DNA of 22,330 nt from Lachnospiraceae bacterium UBA3774 (GTDB taxonomy: Bacteria; Bacillota; Clostridia; Lachnospirales; Lachnospiraceae), in assembly GCA_002369255.1 (NCBI GenBank), contig DFFO01000041.1:1-22330 (forward strand). The letters run 5' to 3'. How positions within the stretch are numbered: position 1 is the stretch's first letter; each line of letters starts with the position of its first letter. Position numbers and translations under genes: made by a program. The notes under the pieces are model-generated. The model saw only the letters and a list, made by a program, of their open reading frames with translations, had not been told where the DNA came from and ran no database searches. Below, piece by piece: positions 15,362 through 22,330 of this stretch.

Positions 15362-17137
15362 TTACATCCTTTCCGGCGCCTCAAAGCCAAGCAGTTCAAT
15401 GCATTGGCCAAGGGTGCGCTCTGTGAGTTTTAATAGGGCTATATAGCCGGCTTTTTTATTTTCATCAGTTTCCGCCAGGATTTTTGTTTCGTGGTAGAAG
15501 CTGTTGAATGCGTTTGAGAGATCGTAAATATACTGACAAATGCGATTCGGGGCATATTCGCGGCAGGCGCAGAGAACCGCGTCCGAAAACCTTGTCAGCA
15601 AAAGCTGCAGCGACTTTTCGAGCTGGCTTTTTGCAGGCAGCACGTACGTGGCCTGTTTTGCTTTTTCTTCTCCGTACTTTCTTATGATGGACTTTATCCT
15701 TACTATGGTATAAAGAATATACGGCCCGGTATTTCCTTCGAACGAAGTAAATCTGGCGACGTCAAATACGTAGTCCTTTGTAGGCTGATTTGACAGATCC
15801 GCGTATTTTAATGCGGTAAGGCCGATGATCTTTGAATTTGCTTTTGCTTCCGCAGGATCGGCATCAGGAGAGCTTTCCATGATCCTGTCATATACGGCCT
15901 CATTTATATCGCTGATCAGGGTTTCCAGCCTCATAACGCCGCCCTCGCGGGTCTTGAAGGGCTTTCCGTCCTTTCCGTTCATAGTGCCAAAGCCGAGGAA
16001 AAACAGCAGCGTTTCCGGCCTTACTATGCCGGTCTTTCGCGCTGCGCGAAATACCTGCAGAAAATGCATGCTTTGTCTTTTGTCCACTACGTAAATAACG
16101 CCGTCCGGATGATAGAGCTTTTCGCGCTCAAGCAGCGTCGCAAGGTCGGTCGTGGCATAAAGAGACGCGCCGTCAGACTTTTGCACCAGACAGGGCGGGA
16201 TTTCTTTTTGATCGTCAGGCTCGGAAACGTCTATTACCCCCGCGCCTTCGCTCTCATAGAGAAAGCCTTTGCTTTTCATATCTGCGAGCATATCCGGGAT
16301 ATACTTTTGAACGTCGCTTTCGCCCTTCCACAGATCGAATGTCACGCCGAGATTGGCATAGTTTTTCTTAAGATCGGCAACGGATATATTTATGATATGC
16401 CTAAAAAGCGCCGTATAGCCGGGGTCGCCGTTTTGCAGGCGGAAGGTGGCCTCGTGGGCGGCGGCGGCAAAACCCTCGTCGGTCTTGCTGCGACTGCTGG
16501 CAGTAGGATAGATCTCTTCCAGGTCGCTTATGGTAAATGGCGCTTCTTTTGGATACTCGCCCGTAAAATCGGGATCAAAATAGCACAGATCCGGATGACG
16601 CAGCCTCGTTTCTTCAATGATAAGCCCCATCTGCAGACCCCAGTCTCCGAGATGGACGTCGCCTATTACTTCATATCCGCAAAAACGGTAAATGCGTTTT
16701 ATCGACTCGCCTATGATGGCGGCGCGAAGGTGTCCTACGTGAAGCGGCTTTGCAACGTTCGGGCCGCCGTAATCGACGATTATTTTTTTGCCTTTTCCGA
16801 TCTCGTCGGTTCCGAGCTTGTCATCACGGCTTTGCGCGTTCAGATGCTCCGCAAGAAATGCGGGAGACAGATCGATATTGATAAATCCGGGCGCTGCCGG
16901 CTGAGCCTTTTGGAAAATGCCGGAATATTTTCCGGAGAGCAAAAGCTCCGATATTTCGTTTGCAATTGCAATAGGGGCTTTATGATATTGCTTCGCCGCA
17001 GATAGCGCGCCGTTGCACTGATATTCGCAAAGATCGGGGCGGTTGGAAACGGAGGCTTTTCCGTAGTTTTCATCATAGCCCGCCGATTTAAACGCTTCAC
17101 CCAAAATATCGCTTAGAATATCAATTATTGCCCTCAT
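15362..17137 (-). CDS. argS: arginine--tRNA ligase
   Basis: The 591-residue class I synthetase attaches arginine to tRNA(Arg). The N-terminal domain (about residues 1-110) is the tRNA-binding Add-1 type domain with the CNGALSAAKQYHKAP pattern. The HIGH-type motif appears as PNVAKPLHVGHLRAA, and the KMSK region as PFKTREGGVM, the degenerate form usual in ArgRS. The C-terminal DALR anticodon-binding domain ends in the typical LYDLSNAFNSFYHE and LLGFEAPERM. ATG at 17137-17135 is preceded on its strand by GAAAGG; an in-frame upstream start at 17167 adds ten unlike residues. No T-box leader is visible. It is followed directly by mscL. Confidence 0.96.
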   Translation of the reverse strand: MRAIIDILSDILGEAFKSAGYDENYGKASVSNRPDLCEYQCNGALSAAKQYHKAPIAIANEISELLLSGKYSGIFQKAQPAAPGFINIDLSPAFLAEHLNAQSRDDKLGTDEIGKGKKIIVDYGGPNVAKPLHVGHLRAAIIGESIKRIYRFCGYEVIGDVHLGDWGLQMGLIIEETRLRHPDLCYFDPDFTGEYPKEAPFTISDLEEIYPTASSRSKTDEGFAAAAHEATFRLQNGDPGYTALFRHIINISVADLKKNYANLGVTFDLWKGESDVQKYIPDMLADMKSKGFLYESEGAGVIDVSEPDDQKEIPPCLVQKSDGASLYATTDLATLLEREKLYHPDGVIYVVDKRQSMHFLQVFRAARKTGIVRPETLLFFLGFGTMNGKDGKPFKTREGGVMRLETLISDINEAVYDRIMESSPDADPAEAKANSKIIGLTALKYADLSNQPTKDYVFDVARFTSFEGNTGPYILYTIVRIKSIIRKYGEEKAKQATYVLPAKSQLEKSLQLLLTRFSDAVLCACREYAPNRICQYIYDLSNAFNSFYHETKILAETDENKKAGYIALLKLTERTLGQCIELLGFEAPERM

Positions 17138-17172
17138 ACAAAATACGCCTTTCAATTCGATTATCAAAGCAC

Positions 17173-17201
17173 ATTATATCTCAATTTCTTAAAAAACGCA
17201 T
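17173..17201 (-). promoter_or_regulatory. possible argS promoter
   Basis: A perfect minus-strand TATAAT (plus 17173-17178) lies 36 bases before the argS start codon. The matching -35 position (plus 17196-17201) reads ATGCGT and is weak, so the -10 is the main evidence. Confidence 0.4.
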
Positions 17202-17239
17202 TAGCTTTTTGCGGCGTCATACATGGTTTTAACAGTTAC

Positions 17240-17268
17240 TTGAAATATGCGCTTTGTTTTGTTAAAAT
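17240..17268 (+). promoter_or_regulatory. promoter of the MATE-type gene
   Basis: TTGAAA (17240-17245) and TAAAAT (17263-17268) are 17 bases apart, with TG one base before the -10 (extended -10). The expected start is near 17275. The same layout occurs before the membrane protein gene at 21404. Confidence 0.65.
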
Positions 17269-17319
17269 ACCGTCTTGTTGCCATATGCTACGACAAAATA
17301 TCAGATAGTTGAGAAGAAG

Positions 17320-18666
17320 ATGTCAGCAGAAAGAGATTTTACAAAAGGACCTGTTGTTTCAAATATGATAAAATTCGCCTTGCCTGTGCTCGGGGCCTCG
17401 CTGCTCCAGTCGGCATACGGCGCGGCCGATCTTTTGATAGTCGGTCATTTCGGCGATTCCGCAAGCGTTTCCGCAGTCGGTTCGGGAAGCGAGATAATGT
17501 ATCTCGTAACCTTTATCATTTTCGGACTTACTATGGGCGCGACGGTTCTTATCGGACAAAGGATCGGAAGCAAGGATTATTCGGGCGCAGGCGCGGCGGT
17601 TGGTGCTGCGTGCGCGCTCTTTATCGTCGTGGGAATACTTCTTACCGGGCTTATGGAGCTGATAGCTTACCCGATGTGCAAGCTGATGCAGGTTCCGAAG
17701 GAGGCCATGGAAAAAGCTCTTGCCTATGTCAGGATCTGTTCGGCGGGAGTAGTATTTATAACTGCATACAACGTGATCAGCGGTATTTTCAGAGGCATAG
17801 GAAATTCAAAGCTTCCCATGATATTTGTCGCGATCTCCGCGGCTGCAAACGTGATAGGCGACCTTGTTTTGTGCGGCATATTCAGGCTTGATTCTGCCGG
17901 AGCCGCCATCGCTACGATAGCTGCTCAGGCGCTCAGCGTAGTATTATCGCTGGTCATCATTTCGCGTCAGGACCTTCCTTTCAGCCTGAAAAAAAGAGAT
18001 ATATCATTAAAGACAAAAGACGTCGGCACAATACTCAAACTCGGAGTGCCGCTTTCTTTGCAGGACGCGCTCGTACATTTTTCATTCATAGCGATTTTCG
18101 CTTTTGCAAACACCTTCGGACTTGCAGCCTCCGCCGGATACAGCGTCGCTTCGAGGCTGTCTGGCTTTATGATGCTTATCCCTTCGGCAGTTGGAGCAAG
18201 CGTCACGGCAGTCGTATCGCAAAACGTGGGAGCCGGCCTTTATTCGAGAGCAAAAAACGCGCTCTTTAAGATGATCGCGATAGGTACGGGCTTTGGAATA
18301 GTTGTTTGCGTGCTCAGCTTTTTGTTTGCCCCGCAGCTCTCGTCCGTATTTACTTCAGATAAAGCGGTTATAGATCAATCGTCGCTCAATATTTACGGTT
18401 TTTGCTGGGACGGGATCCTGACAAATACGCTTTTTGCTTTTTCGGGCTTTTATAACGGTCACGGAAAAACCACCGCGGTTATGTTAAACGGCATTACCTC
18501 GGCCATCCTCATCAGACTGCCGCTGACATGGTTTTTTTCGGTTCAAAGCTGGGGCTCTCTGTTCTGGCTGGGTATCGCAACGCCGATATCCACGGTTTAC
18601 GGGATCATTTTTTATCTTGTTTATTATCGAAGCCTCAAAAAGAAGGAACCAAGGCTCATGGGCTAA
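17320..18666 (+). CDS. MATE family efflux transporter
   Basis: The 448-residue polytopic membrane protein has about twelve hydrophobic segments in two similar halves, as in MatE (multidrug and toxic compound extrusion) antiporters. It begins with the family pattern TKGPVVSNMIKFALPVLGA, then LLQSAYGAADLLIVGHFGD, and the second half repeats the theme at LKLGVPLSLQDALVHFSF. Such proteins export drugs or metabolites using sodium or proton gradients; the substrate is unknown. ATG 17320 is chosen because homologues start close to this point; the purine-rich GAGAAGAAG before it is a modest ribosome site, and a longer TTG start at 17275 coincides with the predicted transcript start. No terminator follows; the mgtE promoter starts eight bases later. 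Confidence 0.92.
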   Translation: MSAERDFTKGPVVSNMIKFALPVLGASLLQSAYGAADLLIVGHFGDSASVSAVGSGSEIMYLVTFIIFGLTMGATVLIGQRIGSKDYSGAGAAVGAACALFIVVGILLTGLMELIAYPMCKLMQVPKEAMEKALAYVRICSAGVVFITAYNVISGIFRGIGNSKLPMIFVAISAAANVIGDLVLCGIFRLDSAGAAIATIAAQALSVVLSLVIISRQDLPFSLKKRDISLKTKDVGTILKLGVPLSLQDALVHFSFIAIFAFANTFGLAASAGYSVASRLSGFMMLIPSAVGASVTAVVSQNVGAGLYSRAKNALFKMIAIGTGFGIVVCVLSFLFAPQLSSVFTSDKAVIDQSSLNIYGFCWDGILTNTLFAFSGFYNGHGKTTAVMLNGITSAILIRLPLTWFFSVQSWGSLFWLGIATPISTVYGIIFYLVYYRSLKKKEPRLMG

Positions 18667-18674
18667 ATGAGCGC

Positions 18675-18703
18675 TTGACAAAAAACGGCTTAAGTTATAT
18701 ATT
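18675..18703 (+). promoter_or_regulatory. mgtE promoter
   Basis: A perfect TTGACA (18675-18680) is followed after 17 bases by TATATT (18698-18703). The expected start is near 18709, so the mgtE transcript would carry a leader of about 265 bases. Confidence 0.7.
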
Positions 18704-18708
18704 TTTAG

Positions 18709-18975
18709 GGCAGTCAAAAGCGGCTGCCAATAAAACGAAAGGGGAAATTACATGGACAGCAGTGGATCTTCTTCGGGTCGAAGTACAAAGCCGGATCACT
18801 TGCGTTTGCCTGTGATTTCCGCTTATTGATATTATCTGCACTTTCTGTGCTTTGACCCGCCAAAAGATTTCCTTGTTAAGTCAAAATTAAATTGCATAAA
18901 AAATATGCAGCTTATTTTTGCGCGGTTTTTATTTGCCGGTTTTTGCCGGAATACGCCAAAGAAAAGGAGAAAACT
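18709..18975 (+). promoter_or_regulatory. long structured mgtE leader RNA, putative cis-regulatory element
   Basis: The leader can form several stems. GGCAG (18709-18713) pairs with CTGCC (18724-18728). A 10-bp stem joins CGGGTCGAAG (18774-18783) to CTTTGACCCG (18850-18859) with one G-U pair, and encloses ATCAC/GTGAT (18795-18799, 18812-18816) and GCAC/GTGC (18838-18841, 18847-18850). A local hairpin CTTC-GGGTC-GAAG (18771-18783) uses the same bases as the 10-bp stem, so the two exclude each other. TTTGAC (18851-18856) can instead pair with GTCAAA (18880-18885). Before the gene lie TGCATA-AAAAA-TATGCA (18893-18909) with a T-rich tail and a tandem TTTGCCGG repeat (18932-18949). I do not see the M-box core. 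A role in sensing magnesium is inferred only from the gene downstream. Confidence 0.5.
18752..18829 (+). CDS. putative 25-residue leader peptide upstream of mgtE
   Basis: A 25-codon reading frame starts at ATG 18752, with AAAGGGG at 18738-18744 and a 7-base spacer, a better ribosome site than many genes here. It ends at TGA 18827-18829. The product starts MDSSGSSSGRS, has seven serines in all, and ends with a Lys-Pro, a Leu-Pro and ISAY. It has no membrane segment and I do not recognise it. The frame covers the left arm of the 10-bp stem (18774-18783), and its stop is 21 bases before the right arm, so ribosome movement could switch the leader fold, as known for leader peptides of some magnesium transporter genes (mgtL). 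Chance cannot be excluded. Confidence 0.5.
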   Translation: MDSSGSSSGRSTKPDHLRLPVISAY

Positions 18976-20355
18976 ATGGCTGAGAGAGGTAATGTTTCTA
19001 TCGCCGAAACGCTCACGGCGCTTCTCGACGAAAAAAAATATCCTACCATCAGAGATATTTTAATAACCATGAATCCGGCGGACGTAGCCGGAATATTTGA
19101 GGATATAGAGGATTCACGCATTCCTCTTATGTTTCGTTTGCTTCCTAAAGAACAGGCCGCCGAAACGTTCGTAGAGATGGATCCTGAATTTCAGGAGCTT
19201 CTTATCAAGGGCTTTTCCGATTCGGAATTAAAAGAAGTTCTTGATGAACTGTATGTTGACGACGCTGTTGACATCGTAGAGGAGATGCCCGCAAACGTAG
19301 TAAGAAGGATCCTTGCTACCGCTGACCCGGAAATGCGCCGCGACATAAACGGAATACTGCGTTATCCGGAAGATTCCGCCGGTTCCATCATGACTACGGA
19401 ATACGTTTCCCTGCGCCCGGCTATGACAGTAGCCGAGGCAATACTGCGTATTCGCCGGACCGGTATCGATAAGGAAACCATTTATACCTGTTATGTCACA
19501 AAAAACCGTTATCTTGAGGGCGTTTTGACAGTGCGAGACCTGCTTCTCTGCACGGATGACGACACGCTGATCAGCGATATAATGGAAACGAACGTGATTT
19601 CCGTAAATACGCATACAGACCAGGAAGAAGTGGCGCAGATGTTCAAAAAATACGATTTTCTCGCGCTTCCCGTCGTTGATATGGACGGCAGAATGGTCGG
19701 TATCGTTACTTTTGACGACGCGATGGACGTTATCGAAGAGGAGACTACGGAAGATATCGAAATCATGGGTGGTATGAGCCCTTCCGAAAAGACTTATATT
19801 CACGCCAATCCTTTTGACCTTTTCAAACAGCGTATCCCGTGGCTGATGCTTCTTATGGTATCCGCTACGTTTACGGGACTTATTATAAACAATTTTGAAT
19901 CCGCGCTTGCAGCGCAGGTCGTTCTTACGGCATTTATCCCGATGCTCATGGATACGGGCGGCAATTCCGGTTCCCAGTCTTCAGTCACCATCATCAGAGC
20001 GCTATCGCTCGGAGAAGTGGAATTTCGCGATCTTCCGGCTATCATCTGGAAGGAAGTAAGGACGGCGTTTCTCTGCGGTCTTGCGCTTTCCTGCGTATGC
20101 TTTGCAAAGATCATGCTCATAGACAGGCTTCTTTTGGGCAATACCCAGGTGACATGGATCGTGGCGCTTGTAGTATGTATGGCTATCGCGGTAACTGTTC
20201 TTGTGGCTAAGATCATAGGCTGCACTTTGCCTATGCTCGCAAAAAAAGCAGGCTTTGACCCGGCGGTCATGGCTTCGCCTTTTATCACTACTATCGTGGA
20301 TGCGCTGTCGCTGGTGGTCTATTTCGGGATCGCCAAGGCTCTTTTGTTTGGATAA
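18976..20355 (+). CDS. mgtE: magnesium transporter MgtE
   Basis: The 459-residue protein is a MgtE-type Mg2+ channel. The cytoplasmic N domain (about residues 1-130, helical repeats with PADVAGIFEDIEDSRIP and AAETFVEMD) is followed by two CBS domains (about 135-255, with YCV-like CYVTKNRYLEGVLTVRDLL and FLALPVVDMDGRMVGIVTFDDAMDV), and then five membrane helices (about 285-459). The pore motif FIPMLMDTGGNSGSQSS is clear. In the family, Mg2+ bound between the N and CBS domains closes the channel. ATG 18976 is preceded by AAAAGGAG; an in-frame start at 18892 would add 28 residues unlike the family. Hprt-like dehydrogenase gene at 20371 follows 15 bases later on the same strand. Expression is probably controlled through the long leader. 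Confidence 0.96.
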   Translation: MAERGNVSIAETLTALLDEKKYPTIRDILITMNPADVAGIFEDIEDSRIPLMFRLLPKEQAAETFVEMDPEFQELLIKGFSDSELKEVLDELYVDDAVDIVEEMPANVVRRILATADPEMRRDINGILRYPEDSAGSIMTTEYVSLRPAMTVAEAILRIRRTGIDKETIYTCYVTKNRYLEGVLTVRDLLLCTDDDTLISDIMETNVISVNTHTDQEEVAQMFKKYDFLALPVVDMDGRMVGIVTFDDAMDVIEEETTEDIEIMGGMSPSEKTYIHANPFDLFKQRIPWLMLLMVSATFTGLIINNFESALAAQVVLTAFIPMLMDTGGNSGSQSSVTIIRALSLGEVEFRDLPAIIWKEVRTAFLCGLALSCVCFAKIMLIDRLLLGNTQVTWIVALVVCMAIAVTVLVAKIIGCTLPMLAKKAGFDPAVMASPFITTIVDALSLVVYFGIAKALLFG

Positions 20356-20370
20356 TACAAGGAGATTGAA

Positions 20371-21321
20371 ATGAAAATCGTCGTTCTTGATGCCGCCACT
20401 TTCGGCGGGGATTTGGATCTTTCGCCGCTTTCTGAAATAGGCGAAACTACTGTTTTTAACAATACGGCAGCTGCGGACGTTGCGGGACGATTGGCAGATG
20501 CGCAGGTAGCTGTTGTAAACAAGGTAAAGCTAAATAAAGAAAATCTCGAGGGATTAGACAGTTTAAAACTGATATGCATTCTTGCTACGGGCTATGACAA
20601 TGTTGATACGGATTACTGCAGGCAGGCCGGGATCGCGGTCTGCAATGTAGTCGGATATTCGTCCGATAATGTAACGCAGCTGACGCTTGCAATGGCGCTT
20701 TCTCTGATAAACCGTCTGCCGGAATATACGCAATACGTCAGGAGCGGGAAGTACTCGGAAAGCGGCGTTGCAAATCGGCTGACTCCGGTTTACCACGAAA
20801 TCTCCGGAAAAACGTGGGGTATCGTCGGATACGGAAATATCGGGAGGCGGGTCGCGGCAGCGGCAGAGGCGCTCGGCTGCAGGGTCATCATTAACAAGAG
20901 GACTGCAAAAGAAGGTCTTGACTGCGTCTCCCTTGAAGCACTCTGCAAGACTTCGGACATTATCTCGGTTCATACCCCGCTAAATGAAAGCACGAGGGGA
21001 CTTATCTCTGAAAAACTGATTTCCATGATGAAAAAGGACGCTATCTTTATCAATGTTGCAAGGGGCGCGGTTGCCGACGAGGAGGCTCTTTGCAAAGCGA
21101 TAGAAGAAGAAAGGCTCGGAGCGCTCGGAATAGACGTTTACAGTACAGAGCCATTCGGAAAGGACCATCCGTTTTACCGCATAAAGGATTATCCAAACGT
21201 GTGTCTTACGCCGCATATGGCATGGGGCTCGTACGAAGCAAGAGTCAGGTGTCTTGATGAGGTGATAAAAAACATCAGGGATTTTTATGCCGGGGGAAAG
21301 AGAAATCGGGTCGACATCTGA
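20371..21321 (+). CDS. D-2-hydroxyacid dehydrogenase, glycerate dehydrogenase/hydroxypyruvate reductase-like
   Basis: The 316-residue NAD(P)-dependent enzyme belongs to the D-isomer-specific 2-hydroxyacid dehydrogenases. The nucleotide-binding motif is GIVGYGNIGRRV (about residues 149-160). Catalytic residues are Arg231 in NVARGAV, Glu260 in YSTEPF and His282 in TPHMAWGS. The last motif followed by YEARVRCLDEV is typical of the glycerate dehydrogenase (HprA-like) branch, which reduces hydroxypyruvate to D-glycerate; the exact substrate is not proven. ATG 20371 follows AAGGAGATTGAA. It lies 15 bases after mgtE and is probably co-transcribed with it, although no functional link is known. Confidence 0.92.
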   Translation: MKIVVLDAATFGGDLDLSPLSEIGETTVFNNTAAADVAGRLADAQVAVVNKVKLNKENLEGLDSLKLICILATGYDNVDTDYCRQAGIAVCNVVGYSSDNVTQLTLAMALSLINRLPEYTQYVRSGKYSESGVANRLTPVYHEISGKTWGIVGYGNIGRRVAAAAEALGCRVIINKRTAKEGLDCVSLEALCKTSDIISVHTPLNESTRGLISEKLISMMKKDAIFINVARGAVADEEALCKAIEEERLGALGIDVYSTEPFGKDHPFYRIKDYPNVCLTPHMAWGSYEARVRCLDEVIKNIRDFYAGGKRNRVDI

Positions 21322-21331
21322 TTTAAAAGGA

Positions 21332-21360
21332 TTGAAAAAGAAGCATGGGCGTGTTAAAAT
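21332..21360 (+). promoter_or_regulatory. promoter of the membrane protein gene at 21404
   Basis: TTGAAA (21332-21337) and TAAAAT (21355-21360) are separated by 17 bases and have TG one base before the -10. Start is expected near 21367. The layout matches the promoter at 17240-17268 base for base in both hexamers. Confidence 0.65.
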
Positions 21361-21403
21361 AGTGTGGGGTAATTCAAACTAAAATCTGAAAGGAGAAAAA
21401 ACA

Positions 21404-22030
21404 ATGAAATATCCTAACGGTTTTAAGGGCGTCAGCAACATCCTGACGGCTGAGATTCTTGGTCTCATTTCTTCACTGGCATTTATTTTGAGTCTTTTGG
21501 TAATGGGCGCGGGCGTAGCTGCGGGCTCTGCTGACGTTGCAGTCGGCGGACTTCTTGCCACACTGCTTTCCGTTGTTCTTGGAACTATTTTGGGCCTGGT
21601 AGCTCTTGTCGTTTCTCTAATCGGTATTAATGCTGCAAAAAATGACGAGCCCGCCACAAAGTTTTTTACCTATGCTTTCTATGCGGCAATCATCAACCTT
21701 ATATTCGGTGTGATTGCAGGATTTGCTTTACCTGCCGATAGTGTTGTAAAAACGGTAATTTCTGATGCTCTCAACACCGTTGTGACGGTATTTATTATCA
21801 TGGGTATTCAGAGCTTTGCAAGAGAACTCGGAAACACTGAGCTTGAAAGCCTCGGAAAGACCATCCTGATCTGCATAGTCATTGTTCAGGTCATCTCCAT
21901 TGTCTTAGGCATAATCGGAGCAAACGTTACCACCACAGTATTCTCAATCATCGGCGGTGTGCTGACCGTAGTTTATTACGTTATTTATCTTGTATTCCTG
22001 TCAAAAGCAAAGACCATGCTTAAAGCATAA
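21404..22030 (+). CDS. polytopic membrane protein of unknown function
   Basis: The 208-residue protein is very hydrophobic. About five or six membrane segments can be seen: roughly residues 15-40, 45-73, 88-108, 118-136, 150-170 and 175-200. A short polar N-terminus (KYPNGFKGVSN) precedes the first, and two charged loops separate the others (GINAAKNDEPATKF and FARELGNTELESLGKT). No catalytic or transport motif is recognised, and no signal peptide cleavage site is obvious. The layout of a KGVSN-type N-tip followed by repeated GLI/GLV-rich helices is seen in small uncharacterised Firmicutes membrane proteins. ATG 21404 follows AAAGGAGAAAAAACA. The gene has its own promoter and a strong terminator, so it is a single-gene unit. 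Confidence 0.8.
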   Translation: MKYPNGFKGVSNILTAEILGLISSLAFILSLLVMGAGVAAGSADVAVGGLLATLLSVVLGTILGLVALVVSLIGINAAKNDEPATKFFTYAFYAAIINLIFGVIAGFALPADSVVKTVISDALNTVVTVFIIMGIQSFARELGNTELESLGKTILICIVIVQVISIVLGIIGANVTTTVFSIIGGVLTVVYYVIYLVFLSKAKTMLKA

Positions 22031-22055
22031 TAATCTGCGCGGGAAATATAAGATC

Positions 22056-22087
22056 AAAAGGAGCGGAAGATGATTCCGCTCCTTTTT
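22056..22087 (+). terminator. terminator after the membrane protein gene
   Basis: A perfect 13-bp stem (22056-22068 with 22074-22086, right arm TTCCGCTCCTTTT) closes a 5-base loop (GATGA) and ends in a T-run. It starts 26 bases after the stop codon. The T-run touches the first unit of the repeat array. Confidence 0.88.
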
Positions 22088-22330
22088 CTGTCAAAAAACC
22101 ATTTTCCTTGTTTAGACAGAACATTTTTCCGGCCTTTTTCTGTCAAATATTCAATTATCAAAAAAAGACAGAACTCTGGAGGCGGAAGCTACTGTCAAAT
22201 GGTGTTTTTTTAAAAAAAGACAGAACTCCCGACGCAGAAAATTCTGTCAAATGGTGTTTTTTTAAAAAAAGACAGAACTCCAGTCGCAGAAGATTCTGTC
22301 AAATGGTGTATTATTTAAAAAAAGACAGAA
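22088..22330. repeat. 52-bp tandem array of CTGTC...GACAG inverted repeats, continuing past the window edge
   Basis: CTGTC starts at 22088, 22140, 22192, 22244 and 22296, exactly 52 bases apart. GACAG starts at 22115, 22167, 22219, 22271 and 22324 (the last shifted by one base). Each unit is a 32-base dyad, CTGTC-N22-GACAG, followed by a 20-base linker starting AAC. The last three units are nearly identical inside, with AAATGGTGT and an A/T-only palindrome (TTTTTTTAAAAAAA in two of them); the first two have diverged. The last linkers are also similar (AACTCC...GCAGAA.ATT), so they are not CRISPR spacers. Arms can also pair across linkers as GACAGAA with TTCTGTC (22219-22225 with 22242-22248; 22271-22277 with 22294-22300). 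Confidence 0.9.

Noticed and set aside
16064..17005. Plus-strand open frame of 313 codons inside argS
   Set aside because: It is antisense to a well-conserved ArgRS, resembles no family and has no start signals.
17138..17239. T-box leader for argS
   Set aside because: The space is too short and no TGGNACC-type T-box sequence or terminator hairpin is seen on the minus strand.
18709..18860. M-box (ykoK) magnesium riboswitch
   Set aside because: The position before mgtE is right, but the conserved GGTGAGGCTCC and ACGCTGCTGCC parts are not visible; an Rfam RF00380 search would settle it.
18892..18975. N-terminal extension of mgtE from 18892
   Set aside because: The added residues are hydrophobic/cysteine-rich and unlike MgtE N domains, and the best ribosome site is directly before ATG 18976.
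22070..22213. Short reading frame starting in the terminator and running into the array (ATG 22070)
   Set aside because: The AAGGAG and ATG belong to the terminator stem and loop; the frame runs through the repeats, whose period is not a multiple of three.
22088..22330. CRISPR array
   Set aside because: The regular spacing looks similar, but the 20-base linkers resemble each other, the repeated unit has an A/T palindromic centre, the units vary most inside the dyad, and no cas gene is seen.

Overview
The window looks like a chromosomal stretch of an anaerobic Firmicute of the Clostridia (Eubacteriales/Lachnospiraceae-like). I base this on the dgt-dnaG-trmK gene order, Shine-Dalgarno sites of the AAGGAG type, TTGACA/TATAAT-like promoters with 17-nt spacers, and a full glutamate-fermentation cluster of the Clostridium tetanomorphum type. 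The genus cannot be fixed from sequence alone. Genes are closely packed and no insertion sequence, phage gene, tRNA, rRNA or CRISPR array was seen.

Layout. (1) 1-4753, plus strand: the end of a dGTPase-like gene, DNA primase (dnaG), tRNA adenine-22 methyltransferase (trmK), an S41 carboxy-terminal processing protease and a membrane zinc metallopeptidase, nearly all overlapping or a few bases apart. The sigma-factor gene rpoD, often found between dnaG and trmK in Firmicutes, is absent here. (2) 4761-5633, minus strand: a LysR-type regulator, divergent from the next block. (3) 5843-14538, plus strand: a nine-gene methylaspartate-pathway operon. Glutamate mutase (glmS, glmE, with reactivator glmL) makes 3-methylaspartate, methylaspartate ammonia-lyase (mal) makes mesaconate, a two-subunit class I fumarase-type hydratase makes citramalate, and a citrate-lyase-type complex (citD, citE, citF) cleaves it to acetate and pyruvate. 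A good promoter precedes citD and a strong terminator follows mal. (4) 14637-14912: a small cysteine-rich protein, ending at a bidirectional terminator. (5) 14977-17137, minus strand: argS followed one base later by mscL. (6) 17320-18666: a MATE-type efflux protein. (7) 18667-21321: a long leader with a short upstream reading frame, then the magnesium transporter mgtE and a glycerate-dehydrogenase-like 2-hydroxyacid dehydrogenase. (8) 21404-22030: an unrecognised polytopic membrane protein with its own promoter and terminator, followed to the window edge by a strict 52-bp tandem array of inverted repeats.

The most interesting items are: the mgtE leader, where a well-formed 25-codon reading frame overlaps two mutually exclusive RNA stems; the CitD subunit, which lacks the serine that normally carries the prosthetic group, next to a CitF lacking its usual N-terminal extension; and the 52-bp hairpin array at the right edge.
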